The translations under genes were made by a program, and so were the position numbers. From positions 5,160,321-5,224,320 of the forward strand of contig NZ_JHEG04000001.1 in assembly GCF_000760695.4 (NCBI RefSeq): a stretch of DNA of 64,000 nt. The letters are read 5' to 3'. Source of the DNA: Tolypothrix bouteillei VB521301 (GTDB taxonomy: Bacteria; Cyanobacteriota; Cyanobacteriia; Cyanobacteriales; Nostocaceae). The notes beneath the pieces are model-generated. The model ran no database searches, was not told where the DNA came from, and was given only the letters and a program-made list of their open reading frames with translations. Each line of letters opens with the position of its first letter. The first letter of the stretch is position 1. This document shows positions 8,393-16,921 of this stretch, one piece after another.

Positions 8393-9946
8393 TTAAGTTG
8401 TGTAACTCCAACTTGCAAAACTAGCTTTTAACTCATTAAAAGAAAGTTGTACAGTACCAGGCTTAAATTTACCTTCATAGTAACCTCCATTCATTCCCCA
8501 AGGGTTGTAGAGGGTAAACTTTTGAGTCAAAGAGTCGTAATTTGTGACAACATACACGTGATTGGGAACAATATTAGATGCAACTCCAGAAACATAAGAA
8601 CTTACACCCATAAGGTTACCCGTTTTGTAAGCATTAACCATAGAGTTGAAGTCTAAAGAACTAGAACTTGTATTACGTCCCGTAACGTGAGTCACTACTT
8701 TGTTATCTGCGCCATACTCAATACCTAGATAGGAATTAGTATTACTTTGCTCGATCCATCCAGACTCGTTGATTTGAGCATAAGCTTTTTCTGCTAGAGC
8801 CACCCATAATTCATTAGATGAATCATTATAGTAACCACCATTAGACTTGGTTTGTTGAGCATAAGCAAAAGTCCCCGATGAAGTTATTGGTAAAAACTTA
8901 TCTACCGTTACATAGTCAGCAACTCCATTTTTATAAAAGCGCACGGTGTATGTACTGTCACCATTGTCTGTAAACATACTCTGAATTTTACTAGGTGAAT
9001 GTAAAGCAACTTCTGCTAAACCAGCCATAAAGTAGCAGTTAGCAAGCCCACCTTGGTTCACATCCTGATAACTCACGCCATTTTGGAATAAAAAACCACT
9101 CGCTTGTTGGTAAGTGTAATTTACAGGAATTGTTGGGCGATCGCTACCCAAAAACCACTTACCGATAAGCTTTTCCATTTGGTTACCCGTGCTACCAGCA
9201 AATAAATTGTCAAGATTTTGACCTTGATATTTTGTGTTAGCAACGTTAGTATTGACAACCTTATCAGACAGAACACGAACATAGTCTGGCATATTAAAGC
9301 GATCGGCATTGCTTACAAGTACCCGTAAGTCTTTCAATTCAATAGCATTAATGACATTATCATCTTTAGCATTGCGGAAAATTTCTATCATATCGTTGCG
9401 ACTGAATTGATTGTCAGCAGCTAGCGCTCTTGCTTTTGTTATCAATTGTGGATCGCTCAAATTTTGACTAAACCAATCAGTGGTTTGAGTAGAGCTATTA
9501 CTGTTACCAAAATCATTATTAAGTTGAGTAAAATAACTTGTCAAACCAAACTCATTGCTAGGTTGAGGCGATAAACGAGTATCCCAAGTCATTTGAGTAT
9601 ATCTAGGCTCTACACTATTAAATTTAGAGCCTGTGATATCTTCACCTCTGTTAACTAAAACATTAGAATTGGAGCTTTCAATCAATGGTGTATATTCATC
9701 TATTGAGAAACTGTCGAGCATTAAATTAGAGCTGTAACAACTACCAAAACTCAATCGGTTTACATCATTAGAGCCAGACAGACCTGCGAAATTCTCATAA
9801 GTTTGCGTGCTAGCAGTCAGACCTAAACCTGTATTTAGTATGTGCTCTGTACCATCAAACTCAAACATACACGGACACTCCTGTATTGCTAGTGATTTGA
9901 AAGGTTTTAAGTCATTAGCAGAAATACTTTTTAACAGCATTTTCAC
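8393..9946 (-). CDS. Calpain-like (family C2) cysteine protease
   Basis: A 517-residue protein whose C-terminal half is a calpain catalytic domain. The triad is visible: C304 in GGLANCYFMAGLA, H463 in VPNHVYVV and N481 in LYNPWG, each in the family's context. No calcium-binding EF-hand or C2-like domain follows the catalytic domain, as is usual for bacterial calpains. The N-terminal 280 residues are Ser/Asn/Thr-rich and unrecognised; they include a degenerate stretch with FSRNDMIEIFRNAKDDNVINAIELKDLR that looks helical. No signal peptide is evident. The ATG at 9946 has AGGTG about 8 bases upstream; an ATG two codons in is an alternative. The gene is isolated between repeat-bearing gaps. Substrate is unknown. 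Confidence 0.88.
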   Translation of the reverse strand: MKMLLKSISANDLKPFKSLAIQECPCMFEFDGTEHILNTGLGLTASTQTYENFAGLSGSNDVNRLSFGSCYSSNLMLDSFSIDEYTPLIESSNSNVLVNRGEDITGSKFNSVEPRYTQMTWDTRLSPQPSNEFGLTSYFTQLNNDFGNSNSSTQTTDWFSQNLSDPQLITKARALAADNQFSRNDMIEIFRNAKDDNVINAIELKDLRVLVSNADRFNMPDYVRVLSDKVVNTNVANTKYQGQNLDNLFAGSTGNQMEKLIGKWFLGSDRPTIPVNYTYQQASGFLFQNGVSYQDVNQGGLANCYFMAGLAEVALHSPSKIQSMFTDNGDSTYTVRFYKNGVADYVTVDKFLPITSSGTFAYAQQTKSNGGYYNDSSNELWVALAEKAYAQINESGWIEQSNTNSYLGIEYGADNKVVTHVTGRNTSSSSLDFNSMVNAYKTGNLMGVSSYVSGVASNIVPNHVYVVTNYDSLTQKFTLYNPWGMNGGYYEGKFKPGTVQLSFNELKASFASWSYTT

Positions 9947-10323
9947 CTAACTAAATCACACGGTTTGTGAGGGTGCAATGATTTGCGCCCCCACCAGTGC
10001 GTTCTTTAAAAATGGCTGTAAGTACTTCTTAGAGAATTTATCCTGACAAAAACTAGACTACAGGCTCCAATGCAGTAGCGTTACTCATTTTATGCGAATG
10101 AGAAATTTTGGTGGATTGTGGTGAATGATACAGTATTACAGAGTTGAAGATAGAAAACTGGGTTCTCAACTTGCGTCATTACCGAGGGGAAATTCATTGC
10201 AATCTCTGTGAAACAAGAATCCCATGGCTTGATATCATCAAAACAAGCTTAGCAATGTTTTGATAGCCATGGGAGTGTCAATCCATTCCTGAATATAAAA
10301 ATGTTCGTACAACATTAAGCTGT
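9947..10323. other. Intergenic region upstream of the calpain gene with palindromes
   Basis: No gene is supported in these 377 bases. Two structures are seen: GGGTGCAA/TTTGCGCCCCC near 9970-9992, similar to the arms of the dispersed repeat at 65-160, and a long interrupted palindrome at 10221-10273 (listed separately). Confidence 0.6.
10221..10273. repeat. Long interrupted inverted repeat
   Basis: CCCATGGCT and ATCAAAAC on the left pair with GTTTTGAT and AGCCATGGG on the right, with a 7-base bulge (TGATATC) on the left side and a 12-base loop. It lies just past the stop of the metallo-hydrolase gene, so it may end that transcript. Confidence 0.55.
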
Positions 10324-11181
10324 TCAGCGCGAATAATTTTCCTGCAATTGCGAATTAGTTCGCTCGGTAAAAGCTTTTAACTCAATAGCATCGTGACTGC
10401 AAAAGAGACGCACGTTACTACTGCGATCGAGAGATAATGCTCGCAACCGTTTTTGATTGTCAAGTCGAGCCTTACGGTCTACCTCCATTAACCATTGATA
10501 AGCACGCAAACCGGGCGTGCATTGTGGTTTGGGGTTTCTCATTTCATCTCGATAAAAGTAGGCATCTCCTGCATGTAAAAGCCAACCTTCGGATGTTTTG
10601 ATAGCAATACCAGCATGACCTTGCGTGTGACCTGCTAGGGGAATGAGAAGAATCTCTGGTGGTAGCCCATCAAGGTCGCGTACTGCATCAAAACCAAACC
10701 AAGGTTCCCCTTTTGCCGAATAATACCTCCATTGTTTGACTTCATCCCACTGACCGGGACAATAGCGCTGCGATGCAATAAAGCCTCGGCGTTCTCGCGC
10801 TGCTTCAATCTCGGGAAGCATCACATGCACCGTAGCTTCTGGAAAATCTTCCAACCCACCCGCATGGTCGAAATCAAGGTGAGTCAGCACTATGTGGCGC
10901 ACATCGCGGGCGTGAAAGCCAAGTTGCTCAATAGCTGCGATCGCCGTGTATTTTTCTTTAAACTGAATGCGGTTCAAATTCATGAAGAACGGGCTGAGTC
11001 TTGATAATGGTGCTTGAATATCGCGCTGACCGAAGCCAGTATCGATAAGAACAAGTCCCCGATCCGTTTCGACAAGCAAGCAGTGACAAACAAGACTGGC
11101 TGTGAGCCCGCGACTAAAACCATCAAAAAGCGCTCCGCCAATCGGACACATACAACCGCAATTAAGATGATGAATACGCAT
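10324..11181 (-). CDS. Metallo-beta-lactamase-fold hydrolase, lactonase-like
   Basis: The 285-residue protein from the ATG at 11181 has the metal site THLDFDHAGG: H101, D103, D105 and H106, the HxDxDH form of the HxHxDH motif. Further likely ligands are the H in PLAGHTQGHAG and the aspartate in LLHAGDAYF, followed by a late SHD. The overall plan matches the group that includes N-acylhomoserine lactonases, so hydrolysis of a lactone or ester is plausible, but substrate is unknown. The frame extends 27 codons upstream, yet GGGGA lies about 12 bases before the internal ATG and the longer N-terminus is not family-like. It is divergent from the patatin gene with about 165 bases between starts. Confidence 0.85.
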   Translation of the reverse strand: MRIHHLNCGCMCPIGGALFDGFSRGLTASLVCHCLLVETDRGLVLIDTGFGQRDIQAPLSRLSPFFMNLNRIQFKEKYTAIAAIEQLGFHARDVRHIVLTHLDFDHAGGLEDFPEATVHVMLPEIEAARERRGFIASQRYCPGQWDEVKQWRYYSAKGEPWFGFDAVRDLDGLPPEILLIPLAGHTQGHAGIAIKTSEGWLLHAGDAYFYRDEMRNPKPQCTPGLRAYQWLMEVDRKARLDNQKRLRALSLDRSSNVRLFCSHDAIELKAFTERTNSQLQENYSR

Positions 11182-11346
11182 AAATGATTCCCCGCTCGTA
11201 TCAATCTCTCTTAAAAACGAAAAAGCGTGGAGAATCACCATACTTAGGGGGAGTATTTTCAATCTTTATTATTTTCTTTTAAGCACGTTAATTTGTTACC
11301 AGTTACTGGGAACTATAGAACTGCAAGTTTTAATGGTTGTTGGACT

Positions 11347-12621
11347 ATGACCTTCAAAATTCTGAGCTTAGATGGTGGTGGAATCCGTGGTATAGCTTCG
11401 GTACAGATGCTACAAGAGGTGGAACGTAATATTAGAGATACTTACGGCTTAGAGTTACACCAGTACTTTGACATGATTGCTGGGACTTCCACTGGTTCGA
11501 TTATTGCTGCAGGACTGGCGAAAGGCTTAACCACAGAAGACCTTCTTAAACTATACCAAGACAATGCCGCGCAAATCTTTCCTTACTCGAAAACAAAATT
11601 GGGAAAAACTTGGCGAAAGATCAAAAATATATTCTCACCCAAATATTCCCACGATGGGCTGGATCGAGCGCTTTCAAAACCAGATGCTTTGGGTGATACA
11701 AAGATTTGCCAAATTGTCCACCCTCTGTTACTGATTCTTGCCTATGATATGCGTTACCGCAACACTACCTTTTTTACCAATTTCCATCCCGATTTGGGCT
11801 TACGCTGGTATGATGAACTTCCACTCAAAGATATCTGTATTAGTTCCGCATCAGCGCCTACTTTCTTCCCGCCACGTGAATTAAAAGCATACGATAAAAA
11901 GACATTTGGTGACTGGTCGTTCCCCCACATTGATGGTGGGGTTTGTGCTAATAATCCATCTTTGGCAGCAATCAGTCAAGCTTTAAAGCTCAGCCGCCAT
12001 CCTAAACTCTCTATGGAGGAGAAGAAGAAATATAACTTAGAGAATCTCAAACTAGAGGATATTTCTGTACTTTCTATCGGAACAGGTAAAAGTGGAAACC
12101 CATATGAATATGAACAAATCAAAAAATGGACTTCATTGGGTTGGGTTGCACGACTTGTAGATGTATTTATGGAACCGACAGGTGAAATAAATGCTACCAT
12201 CTGCCAAAACCTTATTGGAGGTTTTGAGTCAGGACGTTACCTCCGACTGGATTTTGATTTGAATGAACGATACAAACATGTTCCAAAGAACGAGGAAGAT
12301 TATAGAAAAGCTCGTTCTCTCATAGGAAAAAAAGCAGAACGGAAAAATAAGTATTTGCTTAAAATGATTGAACAACAAAAAGATGACCCTCTCAAGCAGA
12401 AGATCAATACAAGCGTTACAGAAGATATGGATGACTCTACCGAGGATAATATCTCTACTTTGATTGCAGCAGCTCAAGCCTTCATTGAATATGGTCTGAT
12501 TTATGATTCTAGAGTATACGGCGAAGGACCTGAGGTCAAAGTAGCAATTAAAAAGTTTGTTGCCAACAATCCCGCCGCTTGCAGTACCGCAAACCAAATA
12601 AAGGAACTATCAACTATTTAG
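11347..12621 (+). CDS. Patatin-like phospholipase
   Basis: A 424-residue acyl hydrolase starting MTFKILSLDGGG. The oxyanion-hole motif GGGIRG is at 10-15, the nucleophile S48 lies in GTSTG (46-50) and the dyad aspartate is D196 in IDGGVCANNPS. The reading frame extends upstream to a TTG, but the family usually starts just before the KILSLDGGG strand, so the ATG at 11347 is preferred; its ribosome-binding site is weak. The C-terminal 150 residues are charged and helical. Patatins cleave acyl chains from membrane lipids; related enzymes also serve as defence effectors, but no CD-NTase or sensor gene lies next to it. Confidence 0.93.
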   Translation: MTFKILSLDGGGIRGIASVQMLQEVERNIRDTYGLELHQYFDMIAGTSTGSIIAAGLAKGLTTEDLLKLYQDNAAQIFPYSKTKLGKTWRKIKNIFSPKYSHDGLDRALSKPDALGDTKICQIVHPLLLILAYDMRYRNTTFFTNFHPDLGLRWYDELPLKDICISSASAPTFFPPRELKAYDKKTFGDWSFPHIDGGVCANNPSLAAISQALKLSRHPKLSMEEKKKYNLENLKLEDISVLSIGTGKSGNPYEYEQIKKWTSLGWVARLVDVFMEPTGEINATICQNLIGGFESGRYLRLDFDLNERYKHVPKNEEDYRKARSLIGKKAERKNKYLLKMIEQQKDDPLKQKINTSVTEDMDDSTEDNISTLIAAAQAFIEYGLIYDSRVYGEGPEVKVAIKKFVANNPAACSTANQIKELSTI

Positions 12622-13038
12622 TCGTTAATTGCGACACATAACTCATAATGAACTACCTATACTCCCGCGCTTGGTGAGTGTAGGCTTCTAGTATTCCTGA
12701 GAACTACTGGGCGTGTTTTCACGCGTGTTAGATTCCCCCAACCCCCCAATCGAAACAGCAACAATGTACTCGAGAAGACTTGTGTACACTACTGCAGGAT
12801 CGAAAGGGGGGCTAAGATACTCAAAAGTCTTACAGAAAATAAACTAGCTACCTGATATCAACTACCCATCCTTGAGCTTCCACGATTTGAGAAAAATTGA
12901 CAAAATCTAATTTTTGTGTGTTCTTCTATTTTTTTCCAACCCGTAAATAAATATTTATTAACTTGACTAAATACTAGTAAATACCGGAGAATAAGCGATA
13001 CTTATAGACTTCTCATCCTTTGGGTAAGGGGATAAACC
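12622..13038. promoter_or_regulatory. Intergenic region upstream of the transporter operon
   Basis: No gene is seen in these 417 bases. Just before the first transporter gene the sequence becomes AT-rich (about 12940-13000), suggesting the promoter, and GGGGAT lies about 8 bases before the ATG at 13039 as ribosome-binding site. A C-tract (CCCCCAACCCCCCAATCG, about 12726) and a G-tract (GGGGGG near 12812) form a loose inverted pair. Confidence 0.4.
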
Positions 13039-13974
13039 ATGAGTAACGCAACTCTTAAACTCAAGAAAGTCAGGAATGAGATTAGCGGGACGGTGTTCTC
13101 GCTACCGTACTACGTGGCTCGCGATAAAGGTTACTTTGCCGACGAAGGCATAGATATCGAGTTTATCAAACGTGGCTCTGGCGATCGCAAGCCAGAGATC
13201 TCCTTAATCGACGATCATCGTTTGGTCAGTTCTTTTGGTGCTTTATCGTTATTTGAACGGGGCGAGAGCACCCTCTATCGAGCCTGTGAGTGGGGACAGG
13301 TGCGACGCACTTACGACAGTTCTCGTGGAGGTCAGGTAGTAGCTAAGCGTGCTGCTATTGCAAGTCAGGCGATCGTCGTGCGACCTGATTCACCGTACAA
13401 CATCCCACAAGACCTAGCTAACGTCCCTATCGGTGTCAACTTTCATCATGGCTCCCACTACATCGCCATTCAAATTCTTGAAGGTTTCCTTTCTAAAGAA
13501 GAAATCAAAGTGGTTCATATCGAGGGCGGCGGTGCAGACAAGCACTTTAACCGCTTTGTAGCTCTGCGTGACGGTCTTGTTGATGCAGTTGCGGTCATGG
13601 AGCCGTGGATTACGGTAGCAGAAAAACTGGGCTATAAGATTATTGCCGAAGCACACTACGTTGGTTTGGAAATTGGCAGCCCCGAACTGGATAAAGAAAC
13701 TTTTGAGGCAATCAATAAGGCAATTCGTCGAGCAGTGAAGGATTTACAGGATGATCCGCTCCCCTACGTACAGTACTTGATCGACGATGTCTCTGAGGAT
13801 ATTGTCAAGCTCGAACCGTCGGACTTCCGCCGCAATCGATTGCGCTATGCAGACCCAGCACCCTACCCTGAAGCAGATTTTCGCCGCACTTACAACTGGA
13901 TGGTGAATTGGGGACTGATTGAGCCTGACGCTAGCTTCGAGCAAATTGTTGATAACAGAGTTATCAAACTTTGA
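13039..13974 (+). CDS. NMT1/SsuA-type substrate-binding protein without signal peptide
   Basis: A 311-residue two-lobe binding protein of the nitrate/sulfonate/taurine/thiamine-precursor class: SLPYYVARDKGYFADEGIDI near the N-terminus is the usual first-strand signature, followed by DLANVPIGVNFHHGSHY and a GLVDAVAVMEPW hinge segment. No signal peptide or lipobox is present and the ATG has a good ribosome-binding site, so the protein appears cytoplasmic. It could be a cytosolic sensor or an enzyme of this fold (the DszB desulfinase and the THI5 pyrimidine synthase are known examples), rather than a periplasmic receptor. It is first in a likely operon with a second binding protein, ATPase and permease. 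Confidence 0.82.
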   Translation: MSNATLKLKKVRNEISGTVFSLPYYVARDKGYFADEGIDIEFIKRGSGDRKPEISLIDDHRLVSSFGALSLFERGESTLYRACEWGQVRRTYDSSRGGQVVAKRAAIASQAIVVRPDSPYNIPQDLANVPIGVNFHHGSHYIAIQILEGFLSKEEIKVVHIEGGGADKHFNRFVALRDGLVDAVAVMEPWITVAEKLGYKIIAEAHYVGLEIGSPELDKETFEAINKAIRRAVKDLQDDPLPYVQYLIDDVSEDIVKLEPSDFRRNRLRYADPAPYPEADFRRTYNWMVNWGLIEPDASFEQIVDNRVIKL

Positions 13975-14110
13975 TGAGCGAGCCATAGAGCAAAAGCGCA
14001 AACATGGGTTCATCCAACTAGGAAGAACCCATAGTTTTAACTGCCTTCTTTCAAGGTAAGGAGCGAGCACTGTTTCACTAACCTAAAACAACCTAATCTT
14101 GAATCAGCTA

Positions 14111-15136
14111 ATGAACACGCGCAGAAATTTTTTAAAATATGCTTCCCTGGGAGCAACAACAGCTTTAACTGCAACGATCTGGGATAGCATCAGTCAGCCA
14201 GCCGCTAGCCAAGGAACGATTAAAGTCAAACTGGGAGCAGTAACTGGTATTAACTCCATCGATGTTTGGATTCCTGAAGATTTAGGTTTTTTCGATGCTG
14301 CTGGCTTAAATGCAGAGGTGATTCAGTTTCAAAGTGGAGCAAAAATGCGAGACGCGCTGATTGCGGGGGAAATTGATTTCGCTGCTCAAGCACCTTTGCA
14401 TGTTTATTTCTCTCGGCTGAAGGGAGTTCCTCTTAACGTCGTAGCCAATCGCCGCAATCTTGTTGATACTTCTTTAGTCGTGCGCTCCGATTTGCGTTCT
14501 AAAATTAAGGCAGTCTCTGACCTTAAGGGAAAACGGTTTTCAGCCGGTGAGATTGGTACTTGGAGTTGGGCGGTATCGGTTAAATATTTGCGTCAAAACG
14601 GTTTAACAGAAAAGGATGTAGAGTACGTTCAAAGTACAACCACTTCTACTTATACCCTACTCAAAAGCGGTCAAGTGGATGCAGCTATTGCTGGCGCTCC
14701 CGACCTGCACAGACTACTTAAGGAAGGAACGGTTTTTCAACTGCTGAATGCTCTCGATCCCAGCGTGCATAAGAAATATTTTGGTGCTGCTGAAGCAATG
14801 ACTCGTGCTTGGCTGAGCCACGAACGCATTACTTCCCAAAAGCCTGATGCAGTTAAGAGATTGATTGGAGCAGTAAACCGTACTTTCTCATATATGCATC
14901 AAAACTCACCCGAACAAATTATTAAAGTGGTTGGAAAACGTTTTGACAATAGCAACTTAGATGCTATTCTTACCGGGCTTCGTACCGAACTCAAGCGCTC
15001 CGTTCCTAAGAATGCCTCTATCAGTCAGACAGCATATCTTGCAGATCAAAAAGTATTTTTAGATACGGGAATTATTAAAAAATTAGTTCCGTATTCTCAA
15101 GGAGTATTTGATACTTACTCGGGTCGTCGTGCTTGA
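14111..15136 (+). CDS. Tat-exported ABC transporter substrate-binding protein (sulfonate/taurine type)
   Basis: A 341-residue binding protein. The N-terminus MNTRRNFLKYASLGATTA has the twin-arginine pattern and a hydrophobic core, then a likely AxA-type cleavage near PAASQG, so export in folded form through Tat is expected. The mature part begins IKVKLGAVTGINSIDVWI and contains LGFFDAAGLNAEVIQF, DLKGKRFSAGEIG and SGQVDAAIAGAPD, all typical of the SsuA/TauA class. A TTG four codons upstream also gives an open frame, but the ATG is preferred for the Tat signal. It is 136 bases after the first binding protein and is followed after 16 bases by the ATPase gene. The ligand is not readable. Confidence 0.88.
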   Translation: MNTRRNFLKYASLGATTALTATIWDSISQPAASQGTIKVKLGAVTGINSIDVWIPEDLGFFDAAGLNAEVIQFQSGAKMRDALIAGEIDFAAQAPLHVYFSRLKGVPLNVVANRRNLVDTSLVVRSDLRSKIKAVSDLKGKRFSAGEIGTWSWAVSVKYLRQNGLTEKDVEYVQSTTTSTYTLLKSGQVDAAIAGAPDLHRLLKEGTVFQLLNALDPSVHKKYFGAAEAMTRAWLSHERITSQKPDAVKRLIGAVNRTFSYMHQNSPEQIIKVVGKRFDNSNLDAILTGLRTELKRSVPKNASISQTAYLADQKVFLDTGIIKKLVPYSQGVFDTYSGRRA

Positions 15137-15152
15137 GGAGAATAGTGTAAAT

Positions 15153-15950
15153 ATGTCAACCCCTATCATCGATACCCAACGTCTCTCCATTTCTTATTGG
15201 AGCCAGAATAAGCGGATTGAAGCATTGCAAGATATTAGCTTGACTATCAATGCTGGTGAATTTGTGACACTCATTGGACCTAGTGGCTGCGGAAAAAGCA
15301 CGTTACTGAATGCGATCGCGGGGTTAATTGGTCCCGGTACGCATATAGAAGGGACTTTCAATACCAGTCATATCAAACAAATTGGTTACTTATTTCAAAA
15401 GCAAACCTTACTACCCTGGCGCACGGTACTGGATAATGTCACGGCTCCTCTAGAAATCCGTGGTGTACCTCGGACTGAAGGACGAAAAAAAGCCCTGACA
15501 TTGCTAGCAAAATATGGATTAAACGGTTTTGAGCACAGTTTTCCCAGAGAACTATCGGGCGGGATGCAGCAACGGGTGTTGCTAATCCGAACGCTCATAT
15601 ATGAACCTGATGTAGTGTTACTTGACGAACCTCTCAGCAGTCTTGATGCTCAAACGCGTGCTCTGTTACAAGATGAATTCCTCCGATTGTGGCGGGATAC
15701 GGGACGTACTTTTGTTCTGGTCACTCACGATCTTGATGAAGCGATCGCGCTTTCGCAACGAGTGTTTTTGTTAAGCGCCCGCCCTGGCAGAATTGTGAAG
15801 GAATTTCAGATTGATTTGCCCGTGGAACGTTCTGCGATCGCAATTCGTACCGATCCAAAATTTCAACAAATCCAGCGCGAGATGTGGTCAGAATTAACCA
15901 CACAGGTATTAGAACAGCAAGATCGAGGATTCGCACTCTTTAAAACATAA
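15153..15950 (+). CDS. ABC transporter ATP-binding protein (SsuB/TauB/NrtD class)
   Basis: A 265-residue ATPase with Walker A GPSGCGKST, Q-loop LFQKQTLLPW, signature LSGGMQQRV, Walker B VVLLDEP, D-loop SSLD and the H-loop VTHDLDEA, so all nucleotide-binding elements are intact. The frame is open 15 codons upstream into the previous gene, but the ATG at 15153 gives the normal family length; GAGGAG lies about 13 bases ahead, a little far. It energises uptake with the permease that starts 11 bases downstream. Confidence 0.93.
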   Translation: MSTPIIDTQRLSISYWSQNKRIEALQDISLTINAGEFVTLIGPSGCGKSTLLNAIAGLIGPGTHIEGTFNTSHIKQIGYLFQKQTLLPWRTVLDNVTAPLEIRGVPRTEGRKKALTLLAKYGLNGFEHSFPRELSGGMQQRVLLIRTLIYEPDVVLLDEPLSSLDAQTRALLQDEFLRLWRDTGRTFVLVTHDLDEAIALSQRVFLLSARPGRIVKEFQIDLPVERSAIAIRTDPKFQQIQREMWSELTTQVLEQQDRGFALFKT

Positions 15951-15961
15951 ATGAAAATAAC

Positions 15962-16840
15962 ATGAGAACGATCCGCAATAGAACCATTAGTACCAGACAA
16001 TCCCCTCTTTCCTCTACTCATCAAAAGACAAACCTTCCGGGTTCTAGTCGAAAAAGAATCACTTGGACGCAACGTATACAGCAACTTGCTTTACAGCTAA
16101 CGCCTCTAGTTGCGATCGTGTTTGTTTGGGAAATCGGAGCCGGAGCATTTGGCATACCCAAGTTTATTGAACCAGCACTAGTCGGCAAGCCAAGCTCTAT
16201 TCTCCAAGAAGTGAGACAATTATTTTCTAACGGTACTATCTTTAAACATATCTTTGTCACCTTTCAAGAAGCAATGAGCGGGCTCGCTCTGGCAATGACT
16301 GGTGGTATTAGTCTGGGAATTGTATTAGCTTACTCTCCGCAAGGAGCGCGGATAACTCTTCCATATGTCCAAGTATTTAATTCTCTACCTCGTATTGCCT
16401 TAGCTCCCTTTTTCATTATTTGGTTTGGTATTGGATTGCTCTCCAAAGTCTTGCTTGCAGCTTTAGCCGCTTTTTTCCCCATCTTTTTTACAACGTATCA
16501 AGGGCTTCAAAGCATCGATCGCGAGTTAGTTGCTGCTTTCCAAGTCATGGGTGCCAATCGATGGCAGATGTTGCACATGGTGATACTGCCTTCAGTTCTC
16601 AGTTGGGTTATTGCAGGAATTCGCACGAGTTTGGGGATGGCTTTAGTAGGGGCGCTTGTAGCTGAGTACATCGGTTCAACTCAGGGGTTAGGCTATCTGT
16701 TAATGGCAGCACAGGGAACTTTAAATGTTGATAAAGCTTGGGCAATACTGGTAGTCTTGGCATTCATTAGCGTTTTACTGGATTGGGGCGTTCGCGCTTT
16801 AGAATCCCATATCTTACGCTGGCGATCTAACCCTAGGTAA
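15962..16840 (+). CDS. ABC transporter permease (SsuC/TauC class)
   Basis: A 292-residue inner-membrane permease with about six hydrophobic segments after a 35-residue basic, Ser/Thr-rich N-terminal tail. The cytoplasmic coupling loop is recognisable around AAFQVMGANRWQMLHMVILP, the EAA motif that docks onto the ATPase. It sits immediately after the ATPase gene, with AAAATAAC rather than a strong ribosome-binding site between them. Together with the two preceding genes it makes a complete importer for an anionic organic compound such as a sulfonate, taurine, nitrate or cyanate; the exact ligand is open. Confidence 0.92.
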   Translation: MRTIRNRTISTRQSPLSSTHQKTNLPGSSRKRITWTQRIQQLALQLTPLVAIVFVWEIGAGAFGIPKFIEPALVGKPSSILQEVRQLFSNGTIFKHIFVTFQEAMSGLALAMTGGISLGIVLAYSPQGARITLPYVQVFNSLPRIALAPFFIIWFGIGLLSKVLLAALAAFFPIFFTTYQGLQSIDRELVAAFQVMGANRWQMLHMVILPSVLSWVIAGIRTSLGMALVGALVAEYIGSTQGLGYLLMAAQGTLNVDKAWAILVVLAFISVLLDWGVRALESHILRWRSNPR

Positions 16841-16853
16841 CTAACTGCTTTTA

Positions 16854-16891
16854 TGAGAGAATTGGGTATACCAATATAAAACATTCTCTCA
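16854..16891. terminator. Inverted repeat between the permease and argJ-like genes
   Basis: TGAGAGAAT and ATTCTCTCA form a 9-bp stem with a 20-base loop. It could partly separate expression of the argJ-like gene from the transporter genes; no T tract follows, so a full terminator is uncertain. Confidence 0.4.
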
Positions 16892-16921
16892 CATTTCATA
16901 AATTATTAACTTAGGAAAAAT

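Noticed and set aside
11347..12621. Patatin gene as a CBASS effector
   Set aside because: No CD-NTase or other signal-producing gene is adjacent; a general phospholipase is more economical.
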